From: Terriglobia bacterium
Lineage (GTDB): Bacteria > Acidobacteriota > Terriglobia > UBA7540
Assembly: GCA_030040995.1 (NCBI GenBank)
Contig: JASHOS010000184.1
Span: 1-34,135, forward strand
Reading direction: 5' to 3'
Length of the DNA: 34,135 nt
The position numbers and the translations under genes are program-made. A model generated the notes under the pieces. It saw only the letters and a program-made list of their open reading frames with translations, had not been told where the DNA came from and did no database searches. The stretch's first letter is position 1; every line of letters begins with the position of its first letter. This document shows positions 7,160-15,473 of this stretch, piece after piece.

Positions 7160-9274
7160 TCAGAGCACGGCGGAGAGCATATATATCCCCCAAGCGTCTA
7201 GCCTTGGTGTTCTAACATAGCTCTTATGGACCCCGCTCGGAGTCTCAGATTCCAACGACGAACTTTGGCCGTTCATATTCAACCAAGTAAAGCGCTTATA
7301 TGGGTTGCCGCAACTCAACCTAACTGATTCCTGAGTGTCGAGAGACGCATTCAACAAGACGCATGCCAAATTCCCTAAAGCGTCTTGACGGACCCAGATG
7401 TGAACCCTCGCAAATGACTCCAAACAAACCGGCACATGATCGTGGCTGATCCAACTGCACAAAGCTTTGACCTGTGACGATTTTGCAAGGTTATGGATTT
7501 GGGACCACGGATAATAGCCCGCAACAACAACTCGCCCACCCAATTCATTCTCGTAGGCTGAAAGCCCGCATCCGCGGTCATTTCCTGCATAGTCCACTAG
7601 CCTGCTCAACTCCACGACTCCCGAGGACTGGGATTCGAAGCTGTAGACCACCTCCGGCCAGAAGGACTGTCGGCAATCACGCGACCAATTGGCAAACCTT
7701 CCGTTCAGTGGATGCTCCGTGAAAATTTCGATGGTGTCGTGGTTGTACTTGCTTCTTACCCGGACCCCAGTCCACCCGGCCAATCCCAGCTTGTCAAGGG
7801 CTTCCCACGCGGGGACGTCCATGAGCACTCCCTTCGAAAAGATCCGTTGCAGATCATCTCGGCGAAAAGCAAATAACGAAGGTCCTGCTAGGACGGTGGC
7901 AACTGCTCCCTGCGGTCCGTAGCACACAGGAATTCCGATTTCTCCCAAGACATATGTTCTCTTAAGCAAAGGAATGATATCTTCATTCCCGTCAAGCCAT
8001 GAACCCTCAAGATTATTGACGCTGAAGATGTCCTGATTCCAGGCAGGCCAAATCCCTACCGGGATGGCTCTGCCGAGCTTCTTCTGAATACTCTGATAAA
8101 ACCCTTTCGCTTGATGAATGCGACGCAGCATGGCACCATATTCTTCAAGTGGATCAGGCCGCTGCGAGAGCACGTTGAAGGCTGCACCGGTTGACCCCGC
8201 CCCCATATGGGCCGCCGCTTCATTTACGGTAGCTGTTGCGCTTTTCCGAAGCAATTGGTAGGGAAAGTTCTCGATCTCGCACTCGATCACCTTGAGTGAC
8301 TTCGGCAGCTGCGACACCTGTCGTCCGATATCGTGAGCCTTCTCAGCTAGTCCAACGAGGCATTCGTCCGTATAAAAGCCCCCGCCCGGCCGCCACCTTA
8401 CCGGTCTGCAATCAGGACCACCAAGGGCCTTTGCCCAGGATTTGAAATCATAACCTTCATAAAACCTGTCCCCGGTCATGAACCCCAAGGTTATCTCGGG
8501 TTTCACCTTGTACACGGCCCCAGCGACGTTACGAAGTACGTTATGGATGAGGCCCCGGTTGTGGTTGAGCCATTCACGGCGCAGACGCAATCTCTGCTCG
8601 AGCGGGCCGGTATCGAAGGCTACAACCAGCGTGTGTCTTGTAAACTGTAGCCCCACCTGACGAGAGAAGTTACTTACGCATAGATCACAAAAGCAAGTAA
8701 ACCTAATGGGCATGTGCCCTTCAAGCCGCACATCATCATCGACCCAGATAAAGTCCGGGTTCGCTTGTGCAATTGCCGTATAGATCTTTCTGTCGTAAGC
8801 AAGAATCTCAGTGTGAGAGGGACAGAACGAGCCGCGACATATATTCCCCTGCGGGTCCATGAGCCTTTGCCATGGCGCTTGCAGGGAATAAGGAAGATTT
8901 TCTTCGTGGTGGCCTAGGGTAGTAAGAACGTTGATCCCGGCTGTGATTCCCTCCCGATGAGCAGAGTCGAGTCGGAATTTAAGCAGTTCAGCGCGTTTCT
9001 CCATCTCGGCCAGTGGAAGGGGGGCATGTGTGTCGGAAGTAAAAAATGCCAACTCGTCGGCAGTGGTCGGATACTTTCTGAAAAATCGCAGCAAAGACTC
9101 GAAGCGTCTTTTGCTCTTCCATTGTGCAACTTGGATGCGGAATGCGACGACAGGAACCGGATTAACTCGTATCTGAGCGGAAGGGAGCGAATTTACGGGA
9201 AACCAGTGGGCGAGAGAAGCTGCGCCGGCGCCTTGAATGAACCACCTACGGCTCCAATTTGTATTCATTCCCAT
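7160..9274 (-). CDS. Tat-exported GH42-like TIM-barrel putative glycosidase
   Basis: 704 residues. SRRWFIQGAGAASLAHW (8-24) is a twin-arginine signal. VVAFRIQVAQW opens a barrel; NPDFIWVDDDVRLEGH (172-187) followed by CFCDLC (194-199) is the 'D-D-D-x-R ... CxCxxC' block seen in uncharacterised GH42-like proteins, with a probable metal-binding Cys cluster. KVIECEIENFPYQ and NQDIFSVNN are further loop motifs. The last ~250 residues carry a flavodoxin-like or beta-galactosidase-trimerisation-like segment (GPSLFAFRRDDLQRIFSKG through VVVAGYYPW) and a C-terminal beta domain. Probable role: exo-glycosidase in the periplasm; substrate unknown. Starts at ATG 9274, or ATG 9268 two codons later; 8 bp follow the stop of the upstream gene, so the two are co-transcribed. 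Confidence 0.7.
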   Translation of the reverse strand: MGMNTNWSRRWFIQGAGAASLAHWFPVNSLPSAQIRVNPVPVVAFRIQVAQWKSKRRFESLLRFFRKYPTTADELAFFTSDTHAPLPLAEMEKRAELLKFRLDSAHREGITAGINVLTTLGHHEENLPYSLQAPWQRLMDPQGNICRGSFCPSHTEILAYDRKIYTAIAQANPDFIWVDDDVRLEGHMPIRFTCFCDLCVSNFSRQVGLQFTRHTLVVAFDTGPLEQRLRLRREWLNHNRGLIHNVLRNVAGAVYKVKPEITLGFMTGDRFYEGYDFKSWAKALGGPDCRPVRWRPGGGFYTDECLVGLAEKAHDIGRQVSQLPKSLKVIECEIENFPYQLLRKSATATVNEAAAHMGAGSTGAAFNVLSQRPDPLEEYGAMLRRIHQAKGFYQSIQKKLGRAIPVGIWPAWNQDIFSVNNLEGSWLDGNEDIIPLLKRTYVLGEIGIPVCYGPQGAVATVLAGPSLFAFRRDDLQRIFSKGVLMDVPAWEALDKLGLAGWTGVRVRSKYNHDTIEIFTEHPLNGRFANWSRDCRQSFWPEVVYSFESQSSGVVELSRLVDYAGNDRGCGLSAYENELGGRVVVAGYYPWSQIHNLAKSSQVKALCSWISHDHVPVCLESFARVHIWVRQDALGNLACVLLNASLDTQESVRLSCGNPYKRFTWLNMNGQSSSLESETPSGVHKSYVRTPRLDAWGIYMLSAVL

Positions 9275-9282
9275 TTCTCGGA

Positions 9283-11637
9283 TCAGATGGCTCTGGCTTG
9301 TCGTACCTTGAGTCGCCCTGTATTTTCAAGTTCCGCGACAATGTGCGACGGCTTGCTGAACCGCAGCACAGCATCATTGACAGATACAATGTATTCTTTG
9401 CCTGTCCATTCCACGATGACGTTGTATCTCTTTTTGTATAGGAAAGGTCCGCACTTTAGAGAAGTCAGGGACGTATCAAGAGCAATGGGGTTAAATTCGA
9501 ACAGATGGTCAGTTCTTGGAGTAAAGCCGACGACATATTTCAGGATGAGATCGTTCAGGATCGCGCACTGGGTCGCCAAGGTATGCTTCGGCTGGTTCGG
9601 GGTTGCGGCGATCGGGTTGTAGGAGTACGAAGAGCTAACACCGTATTTGGTCACCAATTCGATCGCCCCGTGGATGTACCGTGCGGCCCTTGCTTGCTCA
9701 CCGTTACGGACAAGAGCGTTGACGATCATCCATACACCCGACGTGATTAGTGAGTCTCCGCCGTAGGTCGGAAGATTTGGATCGAGATCAGGATTGCGAA
9801 GCTCGATCGACGGGATCGGATAAGGGGAGGCAAACCCCTGAGGGTCGTCGAGGGCTTCCAAAAGCAGCACCTTGCGGTGAGGAGGAACAATCCGGGCGTA
9901 GAGCGGGGTGAAGCCGCTGATTGCGCGTACTCTTGTCGATTGCCCGTTATCAGACCGAACGTCACAATAGAAATTCAACCGGCTATTCCAAAGGCGATTA
10001 TTGATTTCGAGAGCGCTCTCTTCGGCCAGTTGCCTCATGAACTGCGCCTTCGGGTGTTGGCCCATCTCCTGGTAGGCCTGCATCAAGATCAGCCGCAGCT
10101 CGACCAGAAACGAGTTGAAGTCGACCATTTCGAGCGGAACGTCAAAGGTGCGTTGCAGGCCTCCCTTGGTGAAGCTTTTCTGCGCAGGCTTCCAGCGCAA
10201 AGAGTAGTCGAATTCATCTACCATCATCTGGAACGGGGTCAGCAGGGAGCCTGGCCGGGCGTGCTGACGTGCCGTCCGCTCATAATTCGCCATGATGGGT
10301 ACGTTTTCACAGAGGAATTCACGGTCGCCGCTCATGAGATACACTTCCCAGATTCCGAGAAAGGAATTCGGCACGGTATAGGGCTGGGTAAAAAGAAAAT
10401 CGTAATCCTTTGTCTCCAGTTTCTTCTGCGCCTGATCAACTGCAGCGTACCAGTCGAAGATATTCCGGCACTTCTGCTGGTGTCGAACAGGGTGGAGATA
10501 TGAACCGAGATTCGCTGCCCCACAATTAGCTTGGATCAGTTTAATTCCTTCTTTTCCCAGAGAATCGCGGTTGAGCCACCGTTCAGTAATCGCATTCATC
10601 GGCGTGTTCCAGGACCACTGCCAGATAGCGCCCGTCTTCCAGGGGCACGTGTAGGCGTGAACGTACGGTTCCCAGGGAATATCGTACAGGCTCGAGCGGA
10701 CGACGTAGAACAGATAGTAGTAGAGTCGAACCAGGCAGGCATCCGAGGATACGATACAAGGTACTGTGGAAGTGAAGTAGGATTGCCAGCTTTTACGGGT
10801 TTCTTCAAAAATCCCACCTGGGTTTTCTTCGTAATGTCGGAGTTCCTGGAGGATATTTTCCGGCCGGTAACCACAGCAGATGAGAATAGAAACTGGTGCG
10901 GCGATAATTCCGGTGGCTCGATAACCATCTGATGTGATCTGCGCGCTGAAATCACGGGAAGTATATAATGCCAGCGACACTCCGTCTTCGAATTTAAAAA
11001 TCAGGTGCCTGTTAATTTCCGCCGAGGAGAAGCGGTGCGGCTCAAAGCTGCCTTCGACGGTGATCTGGGCATTGGCGCCGCGAATTTTGGAGAAACGGAG
11101 GATAACGCGGTTGCCGTGCACGGCCAATTCCTCCTTTACGACAAATTCCTTGCCGACCCAAAGCCGTTCAATCCTGTGTGGCCACCATTGGTAGTTTGTT
11201 TCTTCAAGTTTTGCCGCGATGCCGTCCGCGTCGTGGAGACGGGTTCTTGCTCCAATGCAGTTAAACTGGTTTTCTTTAGCAAGAGAGGCGTAATCAAGGT
11301 GCCCGGCAAGCGTAGGGCGCTCACGCACAGGGAAATAGTGAAGCCGGGAAATTCCGGGCTCGGAACCAACGTACACACTCAACTGATTGTCGGTTAGGAA
11401 GCGGATTTCCTTGTTCGCGAGCACGCTTTCCCAGTCAAACGACAGATGCTCCGGAGCTGATCCTGGAGCCCAGGGGGGTCGCGACCTCAAAGGGGCTAAA
11501 CGCGCTGTCTCGGCGGAAGAATATGCAGCTCCAGGAGAACTCGCGCGCGCGGCTTCGTTCAGCGCTGCCTTTAATTCCTCGATCCTTGGGGCGACAATGC
11601 TTCCGCCGATGATGCTGCAGAAATCCCGCCTCTTCAT
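9283..11637 (-). CDS. GH63/trehalase-like (alpha/alpha)6 glycosidase, Tat-like signal
   Basis: 784 residues. The N-terminus MKRRDFCSIIGG has an arginine pair and short hydrophobic stretch. Residues ~60-290 are a beta-sandwich. Then come WQWSWNTPMNAITERWLN (339-356), resembling the 'WD.P' helix entry of GH63/GH37 enzymes, MVDEFDYSLRW (472-482), which may hold the general acid, and TYGGDSLITSGVWMIVNALV (624-643) with Glu/Asp-rich C-terminal loops. GH63-type proteins cleave alpha-glucosidic or alpha-mannosidic links in oligosaccharides; the exact linkage is not predictable. GGGAGGG precedes the ATG by 3 nt. It lies 55 bp after the GH95-like gene and 8 bp before the GH42-like gene, so it belongs to the same minus-strand operon. 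Confidence 0.7.
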   Translation of the reverse strand: MKRRDFCSIIGGSIVAPRIEELKAALNEAARASSPGAAYSSAETARLAPLRSRPPWAPGSAPEHLSFDWESVLANKEIRFLTDNQLSVYVGSEPGISRLHYFPVRERPTLAGHLDYASLAKENQFNCIGARTRLHDADGIAAKLEETNYQWWPHRIERLWVGKEFVVKEELAVHGNRVILRFSKIRGANAQITVEGSFEPHRFSSAEINRHLIFKFEDGVSLALYTSRDFSAQITSDGYRATGIIAAPVSILICCGYRPENILQELRHYEENPGGIFEETRKSWQSYFTSTVPCIVSSDACLVRLYYYLFYVVRSSLYDIPWEPYVHAYTCPWKTGAIWQWSWNTPMNAITERWLNRDSLGKEGIKLIQANCGAANLGSYLHPVRHQQKCRNIFDWYAAVDQAQKKLETKDYDFLFTQPYTVPNSFLGIWEVYLMSGDREFLCENVPIMANYERTARQHARPGSLLTPFQMMVDEFDYSLRWKPAQKSFTKGGLQRTFDVPLEMVDFNSFLVELRLILMQAYQEMGQHPKAQFMRQLAEESALEINNRLWNSRLNFYCDVRSDNGQSTRVRAISGFTPLYARIVPPHRKVLLLEALDDPQGFASPYPIPSIELRNPDLDPNLPTYGGDSLITSGVWMIVNALVRNGEQARAARYIHGAIELVTKYGVSSSYSYNPIAATPNQPKHTLATQCAILNDLILKYVVGFTPRTDHLFEFNPIALDTSLTSLKCGPFLYKKRYNVIVEWTGKEYIVSVNDAVLRFSKPSHIVAELENTGRLKVRQARAI

Positions 11638-11692
11638 GTTCCCTCCCGCTCCGCCTAGCTACTCCGTCTGACAGGGCTCTCGCAGCGACTGG

Positions 11693-14344
11693 TTAAAAAA
11701 ACCGTTCCATGCCGATGCGGTTCCCGTTCCACTCTTTGGGAGCCTGATTGATTCCCTGCCGAGGCCACGGAGGTTCGGGTTCAATTTTTGCCTGACCGGC
11801 ATGAAAGACTATGTATGTGGAACCGGCTTTGGAGTCGAACGCCGCGATTTCCGCATCGGCTGCCACCTGCACCGCGTGTCCCGAGGCAAGTTCTCGGACA
11901 TTGATCTGCCTGCTGGACCATGGGTTTTGCAGCCGGCATTTTCCGCCATTCAGGCTCTCCACCAACAGGGGTTGAATTTCACCAGCCTTTCTCGTGGCGA
12001 TAACCACAAATCCGCCTACGGCACGCAGTTTAAAGCTGACGTCTTGCCACGCCTGGGGGAGCGCGGGAAACACTCGAATCACCTCGTCGTAGCTTTGGAG
12101 TAGCATCTCGTTGAAGGTGGTCATGAGCTGCCCACCCCCTTCGAGAGAGGGCATATCGAACCACTCGCTGAGCAGTTGGGCATGCTCGTTGGTTCGCCGT
12201 CCGTTTCGTATAATGCATGGGGTGTCAACGGTCCATCGGTTCGCCGAGTAGGCAGGTGCGTTAGGAGTAAGATTGCCTTCCGTAAAGAAGCCCTGCGGTA
12301 GCACCTGGGAGCCCTTGACAATATGGGTGATTACCTTTAGGGCGAAATCGCCCAAACCCAAGCGCGCTGCTTGAATGGCAGGGGAGAGATAAAACTTGAA
12401 AACTTTCGGTTCCACGTTGAGGATAGTGTTCACAGCAACTTCGAAGAGTTCCGTTCCACGCTGGGCTAGCCCAATGACTCCGCTGGGGAAGACTGGCGCC
12501 AGCTCGCATTCGAACGAAACGCCATAGAGTCGCTGCCCTTTCTTGATCATCACACCCTTCACACCGTCGGATGCCTTGGTCGTGGTGAAATCGACCAGGG
12601 AAATGCCCGAGCTGAAAACCTTGGGAATAGGCTTTCCCTCTAGGTCCAAGCCCGGGCCGTATGTAGTAAATCCGACCAGGTGATCTACGACGTCTTGCCA
12701 GCGTCTGCGCATCTTCGCATCGACGCCAAGTATCTCGCTAGCACGGATACATGCGGGAAAAGACTGGCGTATCGAGCTCAGGTCCGTAATGCTATCCTTC
12801 TGGAGAATGGCACTCTCATAGGCGCTAGACTCCGGTACATGATAGATTCCATCTGAATCCCTTTCTAGATAATCTAGGTAAAATTGTGCGCACGCTTTCA
12901 TGACCGGATAGGCCTGGGTTTCAAGAAAATCCCGGTCCAGCGTGTACAGATAGTGCCGCCATAAGTCCATGGCAATCTGTGTGCCAGGGGTGAGGTTGTA
13001 ACTCACACCAGACCGAGCTTGTTCTCCCCGCCGGTTTGCCACGTCCGCATACCAGGCGCCGCCCTTCTCGTGCACCAGCTGTGCGTCAGTCTCAGCTTGT
13101 TTTAGCATTTGGGACCGGTAGCGGTTATAGGGAACAGCAAGTTCCGAGTGACCGGCCGAATGGACCGGCCAGTAAGATTGTTGTTCGTTCCAGTGGTAGT
13201 AATGTCCCCAGCGGCGAACATCGTGATCGGGCGTCCATAAGCCCCCACAAAATGGAGGTGGATAAGCTCCCTGAGAGCTTACAGCTAGCTGGTATAGAGT
13301 CATGTAGTAAAGATTTTCTAGATAATCCTCGGGAATCTGGATATACGACTGCGACCAGAATTCTGACCACTGTTTTGCGTGCTGATGTTGTAGCGTGTCG
13401 TAGCTCTGCTGGGCCGCTTGGTCAACCTTTTGTCGCGCTGATTCGAGCGGGGAATCGTGTTCTTCGCTAGTGACAACCGCTAGATAAACCTGGCCGCTTA
13501 TTTGCGATGACTGCTCCGTAAGCATGACGGCGAGGTGGGGATTTCGCACCTCTGTCTTAAAGGGACCACCCACAAAACGCACTACCACGGCAAAAGAGGT
13601 ACGGCGAAGCTTTTGTTCAATCCAGATGTGAGTGCGGTCGGCTCCTGCTCGTGTCCCCTCGAGTCCTGTACGCGTTGCCGCCGGAACATATTGGCTGTAC
13701 CAGTGAAAAAAACGGCGGCTGCCCCAGCGCGAAAGCTCGATCTCACGGCGCAAAGGTTGGGACGAGGATTCCTGATAGTTGAGAACCAGCACACCGGGTT
13801 CGGAAGATCCCCAGATAACTGCCCTTACGCTACCCAGTGGCGATTCAGCGTCGACAGCCACCTGCGCGCGATAAAGATCGAGGTGGGCTTGAAAATCGTT
13901 CAGATACATAGGGTTCAGTAGCGGGGTGCCATTACGAACTGTCAAAGTGGCACCCCCCACCAGTGTCGTTGCCTTTTCCTCCCAGGCCGGACTCCAGCTC
14001 CAATCCGGGGGATAGTTAGAAGGTTGGTCGTCCCACAGGTTCGATTTGTTGACGGTCATCGTCAGGCCGCAGGGAGGCATCCATACCAGAGCTGTGGTAT
14101 CACCATCTCCGACGGGCAGGCCTTCTACTGGTCGGGTTGCCGGCGAAAGATAGACAACGTTGTGTTGCGCCAGGAGCGCCTCGTAATCGGGTTCTGGTGC
14201 TTGAACTCTGTTTTTTGCAGCGGGGGAATGAGGGGGCATCTTTCCGCCATCAGTCGAAAGAACGCTCCTTGAGAACGCATCGGAAGCGCGCGGTATACAG
14301 GCTAGCGCAGCCGCAATCCGCTTCACGAAATTCCGCCGCTCCAT
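11693..14344 (-). CDS. GH95-like glycosidase, Tat-like signal (left-arm copy)
   Basis: 883 residues. ERRNFVKRIAAALA is a twin-arginine-type signal. GLPVGDGDTTALVWMP (75-90) and VNKSNLWDD (98-106) correspond to the GH95 N-terminal 'GNG..G....NE..LW' region. HWNEQQSYWP (384-393) aligns with the N-x-N-x-Q-M-N-Y-W block. VPESSAYES (503-511) puts E510 at the general-acid position, and SLEGGGQL...NEMLLQSY (733-752) aligns with I-D-G-N-F-G, with E735 at the catalytic Asp position. FKLRAVGGFVV and LNPW-type motifs end the protein. GH95 enzymes are inverting alpha-L-fucosidases or alpha-L-galactosidases. Here the first Asn of the N-x-N pair is His384, so the specificity may differ. GGAGG lies 5 nt before the ATG. 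It follows the regulator by 109 bp and is likely the first enzyme of the operon. Confidence 0.75.
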   Translation of the reverse strand: MERRNFVKRIAAALACIPRASDAFSRSVLSTDGGKMPPHSPAAKNRVQAPEPDYEALLAQHNVVYLSPATRPVEGLPVGDGDTTALVWMPPCGLTMTVNKSNLWDDQPSNYPPDWSWSPAWEEKATTLVGGATLTVRNGTPLLNPMYLNDFQAHLDLYRAQVAVDAESPLGSVRAVIWGSSEPGVLVLNYQESSSQPLRREIELSRWGSRRFFHWYSQYVPAATRTGLEGTRAGADRTHIWIEQKLRRTSFAVVVRFVGGPFKTEVRNPHLAVMLTEQSSQISGQVYLAVVTSEEHDSPLESARQKVDQAAQQSYDTLQHQHAKQWSEFWSQSYIQIPEDYLENLYYMTLYQLAVSSQGAYPPPFCGGLWTPDHDVRRWGHYYHWNEQQSYWPVHSAGHSELAVPYNRYRSQMLKQAETDAQLVHEKGGAWYADVANRRGEQARSGVSYNLTPGTQIAMDLWRHYLYTLDRDFLETQAYPVMKACAQFYLDYLERDSDGIYHVPESSAYESAILQKDSITDLSSIRQSFPACIRASEILGVDAKMRRRWQDVVDHLVGFTTYGPGLDLEGKPIPKVFSSGISLVDFTTTKASDGVKGVMIKKGQRLYGVSFECELAPVFPSGVIGLAQRGTELFEVAVNTILNVEPKVFKFYLSPAIQAARLGLGDFALKVITHIVKGSQVLPQGFFTEGNLTPNAPAYSANRWTVDTPCIIRNGRRTNEHAQLLSEWFDMPSLEGGGQLMTTFNEMLLQSYDEVIRVFPALPQAWQDVSFKLRAVGGFVVIATRKAGEIQPLLVESLNGGKCRLQNPWSSRQINVRELASGHAVQVAADAEIAAFDSKAGSTYIVFHAGQAKIEPEPPWPRQGINQAPKEWNGNRIGMERFF

Positions 14345-14453
14345 TTTTCCTCCGCTAGACCGGCCTCATACTCAATGAGGAGACAAAGCTCCAGTCCCGT
14401 CAGGTGTGAGGTTGTCTCACCGTTTGTTTACGCCGCCAAGAGTCGCTCCGTCC

Positions 14454-15143
14454 TCATCTTGAAGGTTCGGCAGGTACCTCGAGTTTATTCCGGCTTGAAA
14501 AAAACGACTCCAGGACGTGCCGCATACTGGAATCAATGTGAGCCGCCAGGAGGCGTTCCGCCAAGGCGGCGTCCCTGCGCAAGAGAGCCTGCACGATGGC
14601 TAGATGTTCTTTGCCGGCCACAAACGCGTACTCTTCATTGTGATAGCCAATTAACCGAAGAGAATGAATCAGCAAGGAAACGTTTTCCAAATACCCCGCC
14701 AATCGGCGGTTCCCGGAATGGGATATGATCAGCCGGTGCAGGAGTAAGTCAATGTCAGCCTGTTCCTGTTTCCAGCCGTCGGAGGCGCGTTGATTTGCAA
14801 TCAGTAGCCGACGTTCAATCTCAAGTAAGTCGTCTAATCCCAGCCGTTGACCGGCCTTCCGAACCGCAAGGCATTCCAGAGCTGACCGAATTTCGTAGAT
14901 TTGCTCCACATCATCGGGGCCAAAGGAAGCTACCACTGCTCCTCGATTACGATTGCGCTCAATCAACCCGTCTCGTTGGAGTAGGAGCAGGACTTCGCGC
15001 ACCGGAGTTCGACTGACATGGTGGGTGAGCGCTAAATCCTTTTCTGCCAAGTGATATCCGGGGGGATACTGACCGGTTACGATCTTTTCCAGGATGCTCC
15101 CGTAGAGGCTGGGCTTGAACTGCTCGGCCTTGGAGTTATTCAT
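14454..15143 (-). CDS. GntR-family transcriptional regulator, FCD (FadR-C) subfamily
   Basis: 229 residues, the normal length. A winged helix-turn-helix occupies ~10-75, with the recognition helix SRTPVREVLLLLQRDGLIE (44-62) and wing NRGAVVASF. The C-terminal FCD helical bundle (~78-215) keeps the metal/ligand residues D132, H136, H180 and H202. FCD regulators usually repress catabolic operons and respond to acidic small molecules such as aldonates, uronates or lactate. It is divergent from the TonB receptor gene, and a perfect palindrome lies 20 bp upstream of its ATG, suggesting autoregulation. It heads the left-arm gene series. A weak AAAGA precedes the start. Family call sure; ligand unknown. 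Confidence 0.92.
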   Translation of the reverse strand: MNNSKAEQFKPSLYGSILEKIVTGQYPPGYHLAEKDLALTHHVSRTPVREVLLLLQRDGLIERNRNRGAVVASFGPDDVEQIYEIRSALECLAVRKAGQRLGLDDLLEIERRLLIANQRASDGWKQEQADIDLLLHRLIISHSGNRRLAGYLENVSLLIHSLRLIGYHNEEYAFVAGKEHLAIVQALLRRDAALAERLLAAHIDSSMRHVLESFFSSRNKLEVPAEPSR

Positions 15144-15162
15144 TCTTTGAAATAACGAAGCT

Positions 15163-15176
15163 ACTTGTATACAAGT
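15163..15176. promoter_or_regulatory. Palindromic operator candidate upstream of the GntR gene
   Basis: ACTTGTATACAAGT is a perfect 14-bp palindrome located 20 bp before the regulator ATG and about 18 bp downstream of its predicted -10 box. FCD-type GntR proteins are known to bind short palindromes of this kind. Its core TTGTATACAA matches the second palindrome at 15382-15393 as TTGYATRCAA. Binding by the local regulator is inference. Confidence 0.7.
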
Positions 15177-15193
15177 TTAGAGTCCGAGCTGCT

Positions 15194-15223
15194 ATATTAT
15201 GCATGAGAGCGGCGCGTCGTCAA
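15194..15223 (-). promoter_or_regulatory. Putative sigma-70 promoter of the GntR regulator
   Basis: On the minus strand TTGACG (15223-15218) and TAATAT (15199-15194) are 18 bp apart; CATAAT with 16 bp spacing is an alternative reading. Transcription would start near 15187, about 45 bp before the ATG, with the palindromic operator between them. Confidence 0.5.
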
Positions 15224-15346
15224 GCATAAGCTGACTCCCCTTTTCGCGTCCACGACAGAACAAAAATCCGAGTGTAAAGCTAAATAACTATAAGTCAATA
15301 TCATAGCCAAAATACACCTGAGTTGGAAGTATAAAATATTTTTTTA

Positions 15347-15373
15347 TTGACAAAACTCAATATTATATATTAT
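15347..15373 (+). promoter_or_regulatory. Putative promoter of the TonB receptor gene
   Basis: A consensus TTGACA (15347-15352) sits in an AT-rich stretch, with TATTAT at 15368-15373 (spacing 15 bp; other -10 readings within TATTATATATTATGG are possible). Transcription would start near 15380, right at the palindrome 15382-15393. This placement means the in-frame ATG at 15372 cannot be the true start of the receptor. Confidence 0.5.
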
Positions 15374-15381
15374 GGATGTAC

Positions 15382-15393
15382 ATTGCATGCAAT
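15382..15393. promoter_or_regulatory. Second palindromic operator candidate, at the receptor transcription start
   Basis: ATTGCATGCAAT is a perfect 12-bp palindrome. It shares the pattern TTGYATRCAA with the palindrome in front of the GntR gene, and it lies at the position where a bound repressor would block the receptor promoter. Role inferred from position and similarity. Confidence 0.6.
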
Positions 15394-15473
15394 CAGAGCG
15401 GCAAAGCAGCCGGGTTGGAGGCCGATCACCCAACTATAGGTTGCCCAAATCTAGGGCGAGGAGGATTAAGACC

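Noticed and set aside
14406-14420. Inverted repeat GTGAG-GTTGT-CTCAC after the GntR gene as a terminator
   Set aside because: The stem is only 5 bp and no T-run follows on the minus strand; it is unlikely to stop transcription before the GH95-like gene.
15372-15473. 34-codon N-terminal extension of the TonB receptor from ATG 15372
   Set aside because: It overlaps the predicted -10 box and operator palindrome, and ATG 15474 has a near-perfect AGGAGG site.
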